DNA from: Asterochloris sp. CNOR1
Taxonomy: Eukaryota > Chlorophyta > Trebouxiophyceae > Trebouxiales > Trebouxiaceae
Reading direction: 5' to 3'
Assembly (NCBI GenBank): GCA_963969365.1
Contig: OZ017761.1
Span: forward strand, 930,001 to 994,000
Length of the DNA stretch: 64,000 nt
Position numbers and translations under genes: made by a program. This document shows positions 41,431 through 53,228 of the stretch, one piece after another. Position 1 is the stretch's first letter, and every line of letters starts with the position of its first letter. Below the pieces are notes generated by a model. It saw only the letters and a program-made list of their open reading frames with translations, was not told the DNA's origin and did no database searches.

Positions 41431-41760
41431 GCTTTGATGACATGGCCAGCCTGGCTGTTGCCCTGGTGCATGCTGCAATGTTTCATTTTGGACCCGACAT
41501 GATGGTCTGAGGAACTCACCCTTTGCTGTTCTGCTACAGAAGCATGCCTGTGCAATTCAGAGTTTAACTCTGCATGCTTGTGCAATCCAACATCATATTG
41601 CGCAAAGGTCGTGCAGACTTTTGCATCCCTCTCAGCCTCTGAAAATTGAAGTGTGACTGTTGTGAACCCACTTGAACTAGTGCAATGACACTCAAAGTTG
41701 CAATTGAACGGGAGAGGGGGGCCAGCAAGCACAATGAGAAGCGTGGGCACAGGGTCTCTG
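41431..41760. other. Convergent 3' intergenic space, thiolase / EPSP synthase
   Basis: It holds the 3' ends of two converging genes. No ORF with domain support and no clear polyadenylation motif was found. It is slightly more AT-rich than its surroundings. Confidence 0.5.
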
Positions 41761-44700
41761 TCAATGATTCATGACACTGTCAAGCACTTTGAAGTAGGTT
41801 GGAAAGGTCTTGCGTGTGCAGCCAGGGTCATTAATGCGCACTTCAGCATCGCCGCAGGCTGCCAGGGCAAAAGCCATGGCCATGCGGTGGTCATCATATG
41901 TGTCAATGGCTGCTGACTTCATCTGGTGGGGTGGCTGTATGACACAGTAGTCCCGTCCCTCCTCTACCTGCCAGTAGACAGAGTGGAGTAAGCCTCTGCA
42001 CTAGGGTCACCAACGGGCAGCAGGCAGGCTCAATCAAGGCTCCCAGCTTGCCAAGATTAGTGATGCCCGTCACATTTGGAAGGCAACAGTCAGATGCTTG
42101 GCATGCATGGGCTCTGGCCACCTGCCCCTGATGCTTCAGCTGTACAGCAGCCTCTGCTCCAAGCTTGCCGGCTCAGTCACAGTGGCGTCAGCTAACCAGC
42201 ACAAAACTAGATACGCATATTACCAAGACGGATAAGAGGTGGAAGCATGAGGCCCACCTCTGCTCCCAGCTTTCCCAGCTCAGTGACAATGGCCTTCATG
42301 CGCTCGGTCTCCTTTACGCGCCAGTTGTACACGTTCCTGATAGCTGTGGGGCCCTTTGCAAACAGTGCAGCCACGGCCAGGGTCATGGCTGCATCGGGGA
42401 TGTCGTTGCAGTCGTGGTCGATGCCATGCAGCTGATCCCTGGGGGGGCCTGCAGCAGAAGCAGCCCCTCAGCAAGCAATCACAACTTCAGCGTTGTCCAT
42501 GGCATTCCTGCTCTGCAACTATTTCCAAACAGCAGCCCCTTGCCTCAAGCCAGCAATATACCCTTGCCATCTGGTGATCATCCGTACACAGTGCAGGGTC
42601 AGCAGACATCATCTCTCCGTAGCGCAGGGTCAGCAGAGATCACTTCAACGCAGTGCAGGGTCAGCAGCAAGACATCAGCAGGATCTAAATTGCACAGCTC
42701 ACTGGTATTGCTAGCCTGGAAGCACCAGACAGGCTTGGCGCTCCCTTTGCGGATCCCAATGCTGGGCAGGCTGCCAGGGGCCGGCTTACCAATCCAACTT
42801 TTAATGTCCAGGATCTGCTGCCTCTGGACCCAAGGCACGCTCAGCTGGCCAGGGTCACTGCCCACCTGTGAGAGTGATGCTGCGGGGCTGCCACTGCACT
42901 TGAGCGCCCATGAGGCCCATGACCTCAGCAAAGCGGACGTCCCCCTGCAGGCTCTCAGAGCCACAGCCTTCCACAGTGATGGTGCTGCCTGTAATGGTGG
43001 CACCTGCAGGGGTGCAGGGCACAGGTCGACTGCAGCGCGCTCCTGGATTCTGCTAGGACTGGACATCATTTGGGCTACTGTTGCAGGCGGCTGCTGTGTA
43101 GATTGACACTGCCCACTCAAGCTGGATGCCTCAGGAGCAGCTGAGGGCCGTGATGAAGCAAGCTGCTGCACGCTTTTGACAGATTTGGATGATGATCTGG
43201 ATGCCATCGACTGAGCAGGAGCCGTGTGTGGCCCCCTGCCAGGCCACAGCCCGCATCCACAGAGCCCCAAGGTGTCTTGCTGCAGACAGTCACCTGCCAG
43301 GAAGTAGGATGCTGAGGAGGCGTCCCCCTCCACATATGCTTCCCCAGGAGACTGGTACTGCTGCCCAGCCGGGATGTGCATGTGCTGCAGGCCGTCCAGG
43401 CGCGTCACCTGCAGCAGGTTGGTGGTTGACACTGGAGGATGACTCCTGCTGTCAGGCAGGAAGCATGGCATGAGGGCGCTGCTGCTGCACAGCCTGGGAT
43501 GTGTTTGTGCTGCATGTCCTGCAATTCTAGCTGTAGAACAGGCACTGGCTGTCAACTTTGGGGGCCTCAGGGGACATCGAAGGTCAGGGCACAGGACTGC
43601 CCAAGACACCCAGTGGCCCTGGTGAGGGCCCTTCCAGCTGCTGTTCCAGCTGGGGTGCTGAGAGAGCAACATGGAACGTACACAGGCGCACCATGGGAGC
43701 CAGGATGCCTCTGACACTGGGAGAACCCACACGACCTGCCGGCCCACGAGCTGTGAGGCCAGCCATTTATGTTCTAGACAGCATCTTGCTGCAGATGCTG
43801 TTGACCGTCATGTACAGATCAGCCTGCCCCAGATCAAGATGTCCACCACACCTTGTGCACATGTTTGCTGCACACCCCGCCGTCAGACAGCTGACAGCAA
43901 GCTTCTGCTTGAGACGCAGCGCTCACCTGGAGCTCCATAAGCTTCACTATCAGGAAACAGCAAATGTGGATGTGTCCATGTACACTATTGCCAGCAGGCA
44001 GCTGACAGTCACGTGAACAATGCCCAGCGCTGACGCCGAGGGCTGGACAGAGAGCTGCCTGCAGCCTGCTTGCCAGTAGGTAGGCAACAGCATATGCATC
44101 AGAACCCCTGACACTAATCTTGACGCCAAAATCTCCGTGAGCTTCATCGTCAGGGGTTGAGCAGATCTCTGCACTCCATGCATACTCCTGCTGGCGGGCA
44201 GCAACAATGAGCTGAACGGACCCCTGCCCTGACATCAAGCCTTTGATTTTCGTGCATAAGCTGCCAGTGGGCAGGCAACAATCATGTTGATTGCAACGCC
44301 CTGACACTGACCTTGACGCCAAAGCGCTCCATCAGCTTGACAGTCATGTCCACGTAGGGCTGCGACACAAGCTCATCAGTGATCTGAATGTCGATGCCCT
44401 CACCACCAGTGGCCAGGGGGGCAGCCATCAGCAGCGCTGTCAGGTACTGGCTGCTCACTGACCCACTCAACTGAACCTGCAGAGTGCAGGCAACATGCTC
44501 AGGGTGTGCTACCTGGCTCCGTGATAGTGAGCAGGAGCCTGGAACGAGTAGCTGCGTGGGCTCATCACAGAAGATGCCAGCTTTTGTCAACCAGCCACTG
44601 GTTGTCAAGGTTGTCATTGAGCTCTTGCTGCCACCTGTGCAGGGCTGGCACATCTCCACATAGGACCTGTGCTACCAAGACTCTGGTTGTGCATGCAAAG

Positions 44701-47010
44701 TCTGAGCTGGACTGCCTGACCCAGAGGGCTTGGCAGACAAGGACATGCCGCTGCCGGGGGCCAGATCAGCACAGCACGGAGGATTGTGCTGCACATGGGT
44801 CAGAGAGCACAGCAAGCAGGGATGTGCTGCATATGCTTACCGTGCAGCGGACAGCGCAGGCATGGGCGGACTCAGCAAAAGGGGTTGCCGGACAGCAGGT
44901 CAGCAAATGCTGCCAACCTGCACCATGGAGATGCAGACGGCTGCATGCAGCTGGCTGAAAGGCGGCCCAGCTGCCTGCACTGCACCAGGTGTGCTCCCAA
45001 AAACAGACTGAGGTGCTGCCGTCAGTCCTCAGTCCACAACATGGCTGCTGGAGAGGTCTCTGCTTCACGTGGCCGCTGGGCAGCTCAGGCAGCCACAGGG
45101 GGCCACCTCATCTCTGGGGTAATGCTCCTTGTCACCTCAAGCATGCAAAGCAGACCCTCCCGGTGGACGTTGTGAAAGGACTCCGCCCAACAGGTGCCCA
45201 ATGAAATGCCAGGACAAGGGCCTCCCTGTCACCTGGCCGCTGGGCAGTCCACCTGCCTGGACAGTCACTGGCGGGCACCCTGTCCCGGCTGTGCACTGCG
45301 CGTCCACCCCCAGCTGGCGCAGCCCCTCCACCAGGTCCTGGATGGGGCGCTCACGCATGCGGGGGGTGCCGTCCAGGATGAAGGCGCCCCGCCCAGCCGC
45401 AGCAACTGCGGCTGTCAGCGGCCTGCAGCAGCACAGTGGCCAGCGCTGTTGAGGGTCCTGGTGCTCGGTCTGGCTGCCGCTGCTGTGGCTGTCAGCGGCC
45501 TGCAACAGCACAAGTGGCAATGCAGGGAGCCGGGTTACGCCGCCTTGCCCAGCAGCCGTCGCTGCAGCTGCCGGTGTCCTGCAGGAGCAACAAAGGCAGT
45601 GCACATCAGAGTGAGGTGCCCCAGCCAGCAGCTGCATTTCCAGCTGTGCAGAGCAGACGACGATGCTGTCCTGGTGTTAAGTGTGGCTGCCACCGCTGCA
45701 CCTGTCAGGGGCCCTGAGTCTGAGCTGGGCTCTGCAGGTGCAAGCTCGGCTGTAGGACTAGGCTACATTGAGCATGGTGACTCTACAGGGCAGGCAGCAG
45801 CATGGACTTGGCTCAGTGTATTCCCGATGTGGTGCTGAGCAGCACGGCAGTTGGTTTGTGACAGTGCACTGCAGCAACATGGCTCAGCTGCCTCCTGGCC
45901 CAGCTGCAAGTCTCTCTGCATGGTACTTCAGGCCCAGTGCTTCATCTCATAACGTCGCTGCATGGCAGGGCAAGCATTGCACAGTAACAGTTCTTCGCCC
46001 CCTGCAGAGGCCCTGGCACTGGACCTTCGTAGGTCGGCAACAAACTCACCGCATGGCAGTGCCAGCGTTGCCAAGGAATAGCTGCCCACCCTCGGTCGGG
46101 AACCTGCCCCCACAGCCATGCACCACTAAGCGCTCGCTGTCCCAGTCCTCCTCCATGCGGATGCCCAGCTGCTTCAGGGCACCCACCATGTAGCGCACAT
46201 CCTCAGAGTCCTGCAGAAGAGTTGTTCACTGTGTCAAAATTTTTGACTGCTTAAGGGCAATTACCGCGTCCTCAGACTTCAGGAGAGGAGTCAGATCAGG
46301 CCGAACGCAAACAGGGACTGCTGCATGCAGTACATGGTCCTGGACAGGCAACCCAAACACCCTGCTGCACGCATGGCAGCGCATTCAAGACTGTGCGTAT
46401 GAGCTTATTGGTCTGTGATGTCAACCAGACAGGGCAGCAGCATGACGTCTCCAAGTCAAGAGCTGCACCTCCAGGCTCTGGCTCAAGATGGAACATCATG
46501 TGAGGGAGGCCAAGGAAGCTCACCAGCAGGTTGAGGACTGTTGTGGTCCCCTCTGCCAGCGCCGCCAGCAGCAGGATGCGATTGGACAGCGACTTGGAGC
46601 CAGGCAGCTTGACATGCCCCGCAATGGTTTTGATGGGCTGCATTGTCAGCTGATCCACAGCTGCAGCACATCACAGCAGGGCTTGCTTGGGTGCAGTCAA
46701 TGCTGCACTGCAGCTGCTAAAAGGTGCGCTATGAACTGCAGCAACTGGATGCTGAGGCCTCTGAGATGCTGAGGCCTCTGACAGTGTGGAGGCCTCTGCC
46801 CCAGATCTCACCTGCGGCCACTGCACAGGCTACAGTCCTATGCCTGGATGAGCCCATCCTGTGGACCCTCGGTGCTGCTCCACATTTTGGCTTGCGAGTG
46901 ACTGTCTTCCAATGAGCTGCTGGGCGTTGCCGCCTCGGCCAGTGACACCTGCAGAGTGGCGGTGGTTTTTGTGCTACTTGCAGCTGACTGTGAAGTACCT
47001 CATGCTGCAT
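41761..47010 (-). CDS. EPSP synthase (3-phosphoshikimate 1-carboxyvinyltransferase), plastid
   Basis: Sixth step of the shikimate pathway: shikimate-3-phosphate plus PEP gives EPSP. Exons 47010-46812, 46660-46524, 46210-46050, 45422-45233, 44476-44312, 43408-43294, 43003-42866, 42448-42258 and 41967-41761 sum to 1503 nt, 500 residues, all phases matched. Exon 1 encodes a basic leader of about 66 residues ending RTVACAVAA, a plausible plastid transit peptide. Core motifs: [131 protein letters not shown]. The NAGTAMRP segment keeps the wild-type Thr and Pro, so it reads as class I and glyphosate-sensitive. It is divergent from YJU2. Confidence 0.96.
43920..44345. repeat. Tandem copies of EPSP synthase exon 5 edge
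   Basis: The minus-strand exon end (44312, plus-strand 'ctgacactgaccttgacgcc') recurs at 44108-44155 ('ctgacactaatcttgacgcc', then 'gagcttcatcgtcagg') and, more decayed, at 43928-43960 ('gagctccataagcttcacta'). Flanking words such as 'gccag(t/c)(a/g)gg(t/c)aggcaaca' repeat too. Period is about 190-200 bp, all inside intron 5. Confidence 0.75.
45421..45525. repeat. Duplicated 5' edge of EPSP synthase exon 4
   Basis: Plus-strand 'ggctgtcagcggcctgcagc' with 'agcacagtggc' (about 45411-45442) is repeated at about 45488-45517 as 'ggctgtcagcggcctgcaac' with 'agcacaagtggc'. The first contains the real acceptor of exon 4 in minus orientation; the second is an upstream echo of it. Confidence 0.75.
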
Positions 47011-47303
47011 GACGCTCCTGTGGCAGCCAGTCAACGCAGTGATGGTCAGATTTGAACCCTTTCAACTCCTGACTCTGTCCCGTTTGTGCATTCAGCACCT
47101 GCAGAACTGCCCTGCATTGGCTGCAGTGAGTCTTTGGCAGCTCGCTGCTGTAGCAGCTGGGGAGTTGGAGATTTCCATCTTTGTCTCAGAAGCAGGGCCT
47201 GCAGCTTCCTGCCCAGCAGGTTTACAGAATATTACAGTAGGCCCGTAGCAGCAGCTCTACTCTCCCAGCACATCTGTGCAAGGGTCCCTAACAGCTTTTC
47301 AAG
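47011..47303. promoter_or_regulatory. Divergent promoter, EPSP synthase / YJU2
   Basis: Start codons at 47010 (minus) and 47304 (plus) leave 293 bp for both 5' untranslated regions and promoters. The segment is less GC-rich toward YJU2 ('ttacagaatattacagtagg'). No defined element could be named. Confidence 0.55.
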
Positions 47304-50168
47304 ATGGGAGAGCGTAAGGTGTTGAACAAATACTACCCGCCGGACTTTGATCCGAGCAAGCTACCCAAGGGGAACCGCCCCAAGGACAACACCATGAAAG
47401 TGCGCATGATGTTGCCCATGAGCATCAGGTGAGGCTGAGCATAGCACGGCCCTGGCTGCAGTTCTGCACCGGCAGGTACCAGAGTTGCAGCGGCCGAGAA
47501 CCTGTTGCACTGCCCTCATTCTGCCCTGGAGTTCCACAATAGCAGGCGGTCTTTTGCTGCACTCGGGGCGCTACAAGATGGCACCAGCGCCCAAGGTTGC
47601 AAGTCACAGCAGGCAGCACTCGCCTCATCGCCTGACAGCATCAGCTGCAAGGGGGGAGATGTCTGCAGTCCACTCCCTGCCAGCTGCATGACTGCCAACC
47701 CCAGTACCTGCCTGCTGTGTAATTTCAACCTGCGGGCCACCACATGTACAAGGGCACCAAGTGACAACAACGACACTGCCCGATTGCACTGCTTTTGAAC
47801 CAGTGTAAGCCCCAATACTTGTTTGCGGTGCAGATGCAGCACCTGCGGGCACTACATGTACAAGGGCACCAAGTTCAATACGACCAAGGAGGACGTTGCG
47901 GGAGAGACCTACCTGGGCATCCAAATCTTCCGCTTTTACTGGCGCTGCTCCACCTGTGCAGCTGAGATCACCATGAAGACCGATCCGGAGAACACAGATT
48001 ACACCGTGGAGCATGGGGCGACACGGAACTATGAGCCCTGGCGGGAGAAGGATGCGAGCAAAAATCAGCTGGCGGCAGAAAGGTGAGGTACCTTGCCACA
48101 TTGGACGTCGGCCCAAACAAAGCATTGGGAGCATGGCCGGCACCTGCAGTGGGCTGCCTGCATGTTGAGTGGCTGGCAGCTTCGGCTTTGGCCTTGATCT
48201 CTGCAAGCATTTGCAGCCACCCCCCTTGGTGTTTCAGCGCCGCAGGCATTCCAACCTTCTGCAGGGAAGAAGAGGAACGGGGAAATGCAATGAAGGCTTT
48301 GGAAAACAGGACCCTGGACAGCAAGCGTGAGATGGACATCATGAATGCACTGGATGAGATGCAGAGCCTGAACGCGCGACACGAGCGCGTCGATACTGAA
48401 GCGGCGCTGGCAGCGCTTCGTCGCAGTGCTGTGGAGGACGAAGATGTGAGTCAGTCTTGGGGCGAAGAGTGCTGCAAACGGTCGACTGTCTGGAGCGCAG
48501 AAGACCCTTAGCCCGCCCTGCAGAGCTCCATGGGCTCGTGGCTTGGGGCACCTATCTCTGCAGCGTGGTCTGGTCAACCAGAGGCGCTGCTGCAGCAGCT
48601 GAAGCCAGGCACTGCCAGGTGTCTGCCTGTTCCCTGTCTCAACAAAGCTCAGACTGCCCTGGTCAGCGTTCGTCTCTGACTGGGTGCTGCCTGCTGGCAG
48701 GCCTGTCATCCTCTTGCTGGCTTCACATGTTGCACTGGCAGCTGCAGGGCGGAGGGGAGAAGCAGCGCCTCCTAGATTGCAGGGCCCCTTCGATGCAACT
48801 CTCAACCAGGCTGCACCTGATGGTGTTGCAGGTCCCCTTCTCCTCTGCAGACAGCCGCCTGTGTGCTGCCCCGCTTCCTCCCTGCCAACGAGCCGTGCTG
48901 CAGTGGGGTTCCCACCGGCTCCTGTAAGGAGGTCAAAGTCTTTGACACAGTGTGTCCAAAACCCACGTGGTGCCTGCAGGCTGGCATGATAGAGCTGGAT
49001 GAGGAGGATGAGGCTGCCGTGCGTCAGATGCTGCTGCAGCGGAGGAAAGCCGTCAAGCGCCTGTCAAATGACGATGCAGCCTCGGCAGCAAACACGCAAG
49101 CAGCGCTTCGGGGGGCTCAGGAGATGGCTGACCTGCCGCGCGAGGGGATAAAAGGGACGTCTGCCCAGGTGCGGTGCACAGGTTGCGCTGCTGGGAGACC
49201 AGGAATGTGTTGCATCATGTGAGGCAGCACTCAGGGGGTATGCAGGAGATGGCTGAACTGCCACAGGAGTTGGGTGAATAGGGCTGCTTGCTGAGTGTGT
49301 TGCCCATCTTCTGTGGTGCACCACATGCTGTGAGAGCGGACGCTTTAATGCATCAGGTGAGGCAGGGCTCAGGGGGCAGCAGGAGGTGGCTGCCCTGCCA
49401 CAGGAAGGGCGACCAGCTCTGCAAGAGCACAGTGCCCTTTTCTTCTTTCACCAAGGTGAGAGGTGCAAAGCTGTGCTCAGGCAGCACTCATTGGGGCGCA
49501 AAAGACAAGTCGATAGCCCAGAGTGGGCACCAATGGCGCTGCTGCCTATGTCTGTGATGCTGGACATGCTGGAAGGGTCATCATTTTGCTGCATCAACAC
49601 CCAAGTGAGGCTGCGCACAGAGGGGCACAGGAGGCCATGACCTGCCCAGGAAGGGGGCACACCTGGGCTGCAGCTGAGGGCCCTGCTAGTCCTCTAGCCT
49701 TTGAGGTGCTGGGAGGATCCTGGCATCTGTGTTATATGTCAAAAAGCGCTCAGGAAGTCGGGTGACGTGTCCCTGGAGGGCGCAAGTACGCATCTGCTTT
49801 ACATTTGTGCTGCTCCAGCTTGTCCTGCTGCAGAGCAGCATGCAGTGCTGCATTGAATTGCCAGCAGCCAGTCTTGTACATGATGCTGGACAGTCTGTGC
49901 CTGCTGAGAGTCACAGCCTCCCTGCTTGCAGAAAGCGGCTGCAGGAGCAGCAAAGCCCGCAGCAGCGCCAGCAGCAGTAGATACTCGGCCAAAGGTTGTT
50001 GTCAAGGCTCGCCCAAAGCAGCCTCAGAATGGGCATGCTGTGTCCGGCTCAGCTCGCTTGAAACCTGCTGTGGCCAGTCCTTCACCCCCTGCCAACACAG
50101 ATCAGTCAGGGGGAGGCCTGATGGGCATTGCAGGGTATGGAAGCAGTGGCAGCGATACGTCTCCCTGA
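47304..50168 (+). CDS. YJU2: Pre-mRNA splicing factor YJU2 (CCDC94/CWC16)
   Basis: Joins the spliceosome around Prp2 action and promotes the first transesterification; nuclear. Exons 47304-47428, 47834-48082, 48265-48445, 48980-49168 and 49932-50168 sum to 981 nt, 326 residues, in phase. The N-terminus [20 protein letters not shown] is the hallmark of the family. It is followed by [12 protein letters not shown] and a zinc site from two CxxC pairs ([16 protein letters not shown] and [16 protein letters not shown]), then [15 protein letters not shown] and the helical [20 protein letters not shown] region. The tail from about residue 250 is Ala/Pro/Lys-rich ([11 protein letters not shown]) and ends [11 protein letters not shown]. 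Start ATG is at the family position. Intron 4 and the end of intron 1 contain exon-edge copies. Confidence 0.96.
47722..47762 (+). repeat. Decayed copy of the 5' edge of YJU2 exon 2
   Basis: 'acctgcgggccaccacatgt' followed by 'acaagggcaccaagt' repeats the start of exon 47834 ('acctgcgggcactacatgta', 'caagggcaccaagt') 112 bp upstream, in intron 1. It lacks the CxxC codons and runs into a stop, so it is not a usable exon. Confidence 0.85.
49080..49663 (+). repeat. Serial copies of the YJU2 exon 4 tail
   Basis: The exon tail 'gcttcggggggctcaggaga' plus 'tggctgacctgcc' (to 49168) is echoed at 49221-49283 ('caggagatggctgaactgcc'), 49359-49411 ('caggaggtggctgccctgcc'), partially at 49473-49503, and at 49606-49663 ('caggaggccatgacctgccc'). 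Spacing is about 115-140 bp. All echoes lie in intron 4 and lose the frame. Confidence 0.85.
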
Positions 50169-50455
50169 CTTGACAACCTGTTCTGGCCCCCTTCTGTGCC
50201 TAATTTGCCCGGTGACTCCACCCGGCCCCCAGAGGTGATGTGCCCACTGACTTGAAAAGATCATAGTTGCGCAAAGCGCAGCATAGCCCTGCACTATTCA
50301 AAGATGAACCAAAGCAACAGAGGTTCATCAAGTGGTCTCTGACTGAAGTTGAGGAGGCAGTACCTCTCACATCAGGCTCGCTGCTGGTTGCATTGCATGC
50401 TGCTGCCTAGCAGCCAATGCTGGGTGTGTGTAGAATACACTAGGTGTCTGGTGGG
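50169..50455. other. Convergent 3' intergenic space, YJU2 / ribosomal S6
   Basis: 287 bp between two facing stop codons. No ORF or RNA gene was seen. It holds both 3' untranslated regions. Confidence 0.5.
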
Positions 50456-51673
50456 TCAGGTCAGGAATGTCATGTGACGCAGAATGCTGATCTCTCCTCC
50501 AATGGGGGGGGTGGAAAGGTACTTCTGCACATTCTGGCTGGTGACCCTCTTAGAGGCATACTGGTAGAGCACATAGATCCCGTCCCAGTGGCCCTTGATG
50601 GGGTAGGCTAGCTGCTGGCGGCCCCTCACGTTCACTTGAATGTCCTGCGCCTGCTCTGACTTCAGGAAGGCTTCAAACTTTGCCAGCTCGCCATCTCTGC
50701 ATGTGTGAAAGTCAGGAGCATTGCACCTGGGAGCGTCGCAGGCAGGGCTGCAGATTGTGGCAGAGAGCAGCATGCAACCATCTGCGACTTGGCCAACAAA
50801 ACAAAAAGCCAGTGCCAACACATGTGGGGCCATGTATGCTGCAAAGTAGACTGCGTAACAGGTCAGTGCCCACACTGCTCCAGCATGCAGAGCTAAAGCT
50901 CCTGATGCAGGGAATGCATGGTGCTGGAGCAGTGAAAGCCAGTGTTGGCGCACGTAGGGCCAATATGCCGCTGCAGCTGGGCATGGCGTCAAGGTGGACT
51001 AGTACCCAGACATGCAACAGTTCATGCCAGGTCGGCGCCTAAACGTGCAGGGGCTTGGCCACGGCAGGCCCCTTGTGAGGACAGCGCACAACTGGCCCTG
51101 CACTGGACCGTGCAGAAGCGCACCTCTCATCATCTAGCAAAGTGGGCCGCAGGACTATCATCGTCTCATAGCTGCAGGCAGCAAGGACAGGGGTCAGCCA
51201 GCCTGACGACACCCAGACTACGACTGTGGTTTGAGAGCGCTCTGCCTGCCTCTGCAGCTACGTTGCAGAATTGAAGAGGCAGCCTGGGCCAAGGACACAT
51301 GCAATGCTCCAGCTTAAGCTGCCTGACTCACGTGACATAGTTCTCAGGCAAGTTAGTCTGCTGTCGTGAACCTGCAGCCTGCACATGACATACCTGCAGG
51401 CAGCAGCAACAAGTCAGCAGCAGTAAAAGTGCAAGCATTTGCAGCAGCTGGCCAGATCTGTATCTCAACCTTCAGAGGCCTACAGCAGCCTGCAGCCATG
51501 CGACTCACCAAGGAGCTCCTGCCCTTGAATTCTGGTCTGCTGCATCCGAACGAACTGCTAAACTGGCTGCCATGAGGCTGCCCAGCACTGGGCGGGGCGC
51601 CACGCGGAACACTGCCCGGCCTCTGGCTGGCGCACGGCCTAGAGCAGGTACAGCGCGGCAGCTGGGTCAGCAT
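50456..51673 (-). CDS. Organellar (probably plastid) ribosomal protein bS6
   Basis: Binds 16S rRNA with bS18 in the small subunit platform. Exons 51673-51509, 51378-51332, 51171-51124 and 50696-50456 sum to 501 nt, 166 residues, in phase. Residues 1-55 form a leader rich in Ser, Arg, Pro and Gly (MLTQLPRCTCSRPCASQRPG, GAPPSAGQPHGSQFSSSFG), as in plastid transit peptides. The mature part starts about LPENYVTYETMIVLRPTLLD (bacterial S6: YETMIVLRP), followed by RDGELAKFEAFLKSE, RRQLAYPIKG-type GRQQLAYPIKGHWDGIYVLY and the C-terminal RHMTFLT. Plastid rather than mitochondrial targeting is inferred from the leader composition. Confidence 0.9.
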
Positions 51674-53228
51674 TGCTGCCTGATGTCTGTCCTGGCCGTC
51701 TCAAAGACGTGAGGCCGGCCAATAACCTAACGTGGCCCGTGAGACAGTGAATGCTCTGCACTGCTCACCACTTTCAGAGCAACAAGTGCCACCCATTGGC
51801 GGTATGAGGTGGCGAAGTGCTGCTGGATCTGGGATAATCAGGGTTTCATGGGCTGGCCGCGCTCACTTGCCTGGCTTCACTGTGATCAACTCCCCCCTGA
51901 CGGCAGGGCCTGTGCAGATGTGCCTAGGCCTGCTGCTCCTCGGTGATGGCATCCTGGGTGTGTGGGGAGGCTAGGCTCAGCTGGCACCAGCAAGCCGTGC
52001 TGCTCGTCATGTCCTATTGGTCTTGCTTGGCGCAGTCTCGGTGTTGGTCAGACTGTGCTGCAGCACATGCACCGCGGCAGGCTGCTCCACCAGCTGGGAC
52101 TCCTGCGCTCCTGCAACCTCTGTCAGCTTGGCCTGGGTGCAGCCTGTTTGCGAGGCTCTCCTGCTTCTGCTGTTCTGCTGATCTGCAGCTGTGATCCACA
52201 GCGAGGTCCTGCCTCTCCTGCTACTCTGGAAATACTTGTGACAGCAGCACGCCCTTGTCCTCCCGCATGCCCTGCCCTGCCTTTGCGCCCCTGTTCCCTA
52301 TCTCTGCCGGATGCAGTTGACCAGCTAGAGGAACCAGTTGATGCTTCTCCCCTGCCTGAAGCTTGGTGTGATGCTGTGCTCCTGCCGCAGCTTGGAGACT
52401 GCATTGCCAGGGTGGCGGCAACCTGCTGCAGAGCAATCCTCTCTGCAGGCAGTCTCAAGTCTGTCCTGGCCTGCTGCGGGCCCATCTGGCCTGCTGCAGG
52501 TTCAAATGTACCCGCTGCAGCCTGGCGCTCAAACTGCCTGGAGGGTCAATGGTGTTGGTTAGCCTGCAGAGCACGCTGCAGCTGGCCCTGGCACAGAGAC
52601 ATCACTGCAGGGCAATGTTTTGTGCAGGCGGTTAGCCTGCAGAGCACGCTGCAGCTGGCGCTGGAACAGAGACATCACTGCAGGGCAATGTTTTGTGCAG
52701 GCAGTCTGGCGGGAAAGCGCTGCTGCTGTGCCATGCCTCCTGCAAGCGCACCATGCATCATGATGCTGTCCGAGTTGCCTGGTTCAAATCCCTGCCGGGC
52801 AGCAGCAGAGCGAGGAGGCCCACAGCATTGCCCCATCTGAGTTGCTATGCCAGGAGCAGTGGGTGGCAGCGTTTGCCCAGCACTGCAAAAGCCACCTTGG
52901 CTGCCAATATCCGCTGTGCCTTGCGCTTCGTACAAGCTCGCAGGGCAATGTGTTGCTCTCAACGTGCAGATGGTGTGAAGTGGTCCATGTAGCTGCAGGG
53001 AGTGCCAGCCCTCTTCAAGGCTGATAGCCAGCCCTGTACACAAGCTGCTGAGAGATCAGACGCAAGAGAGGAAGATGATGATGCTGCGTCTTTGCAATGG
53101 GCTCTGGCAGCAAGTTTCAAGTGAACACCATGCAACATCTGACCGAGACTGAGAGATTGCCTTCAGCGGACAGCGACACTGGTATAAGCAGTAAATAACT
53201 ACAAGTAATGCTTTTACAAGTAATGCTT
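51674..53228. other. Interval without a supported gene; ambiguous coding hints
   Basis: Plus-strand frames near 52270-52500 (LPDAVDQLEEPVDASPLPEA, GDCIARVAATCCRAI) and 52830-52930 (ELLCQEQWVAAFAQHCKSHL) look faintly coding, but the minus strand over the same bases is also open (120 codons, Ser/Arg/Gly-rich). No domain, start or phase-consistent exon chain was found. The promoter of S6 should be just above 51673. Confidence 0.35.
52559..52704. repeat. Two tandem 73-bp units
   Basis: 'ttagcctgcagagcacgctg' starts at 52559 and again at 52632, and both units end 'gggcaatgttttgtgcaggc'. Only a few bases differ between units, implying a recent duplication. The period (73) is not a multiple of three, so reading frame is not preserved. 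Confidence 0.92.

Noticed and set aside
52123-52485. 120-codon minus-strand ORF, Ser/Arg/Gly-rich
   Set aside because: The plus strand is equally open here, and neither has a domain, a start or exon joins.
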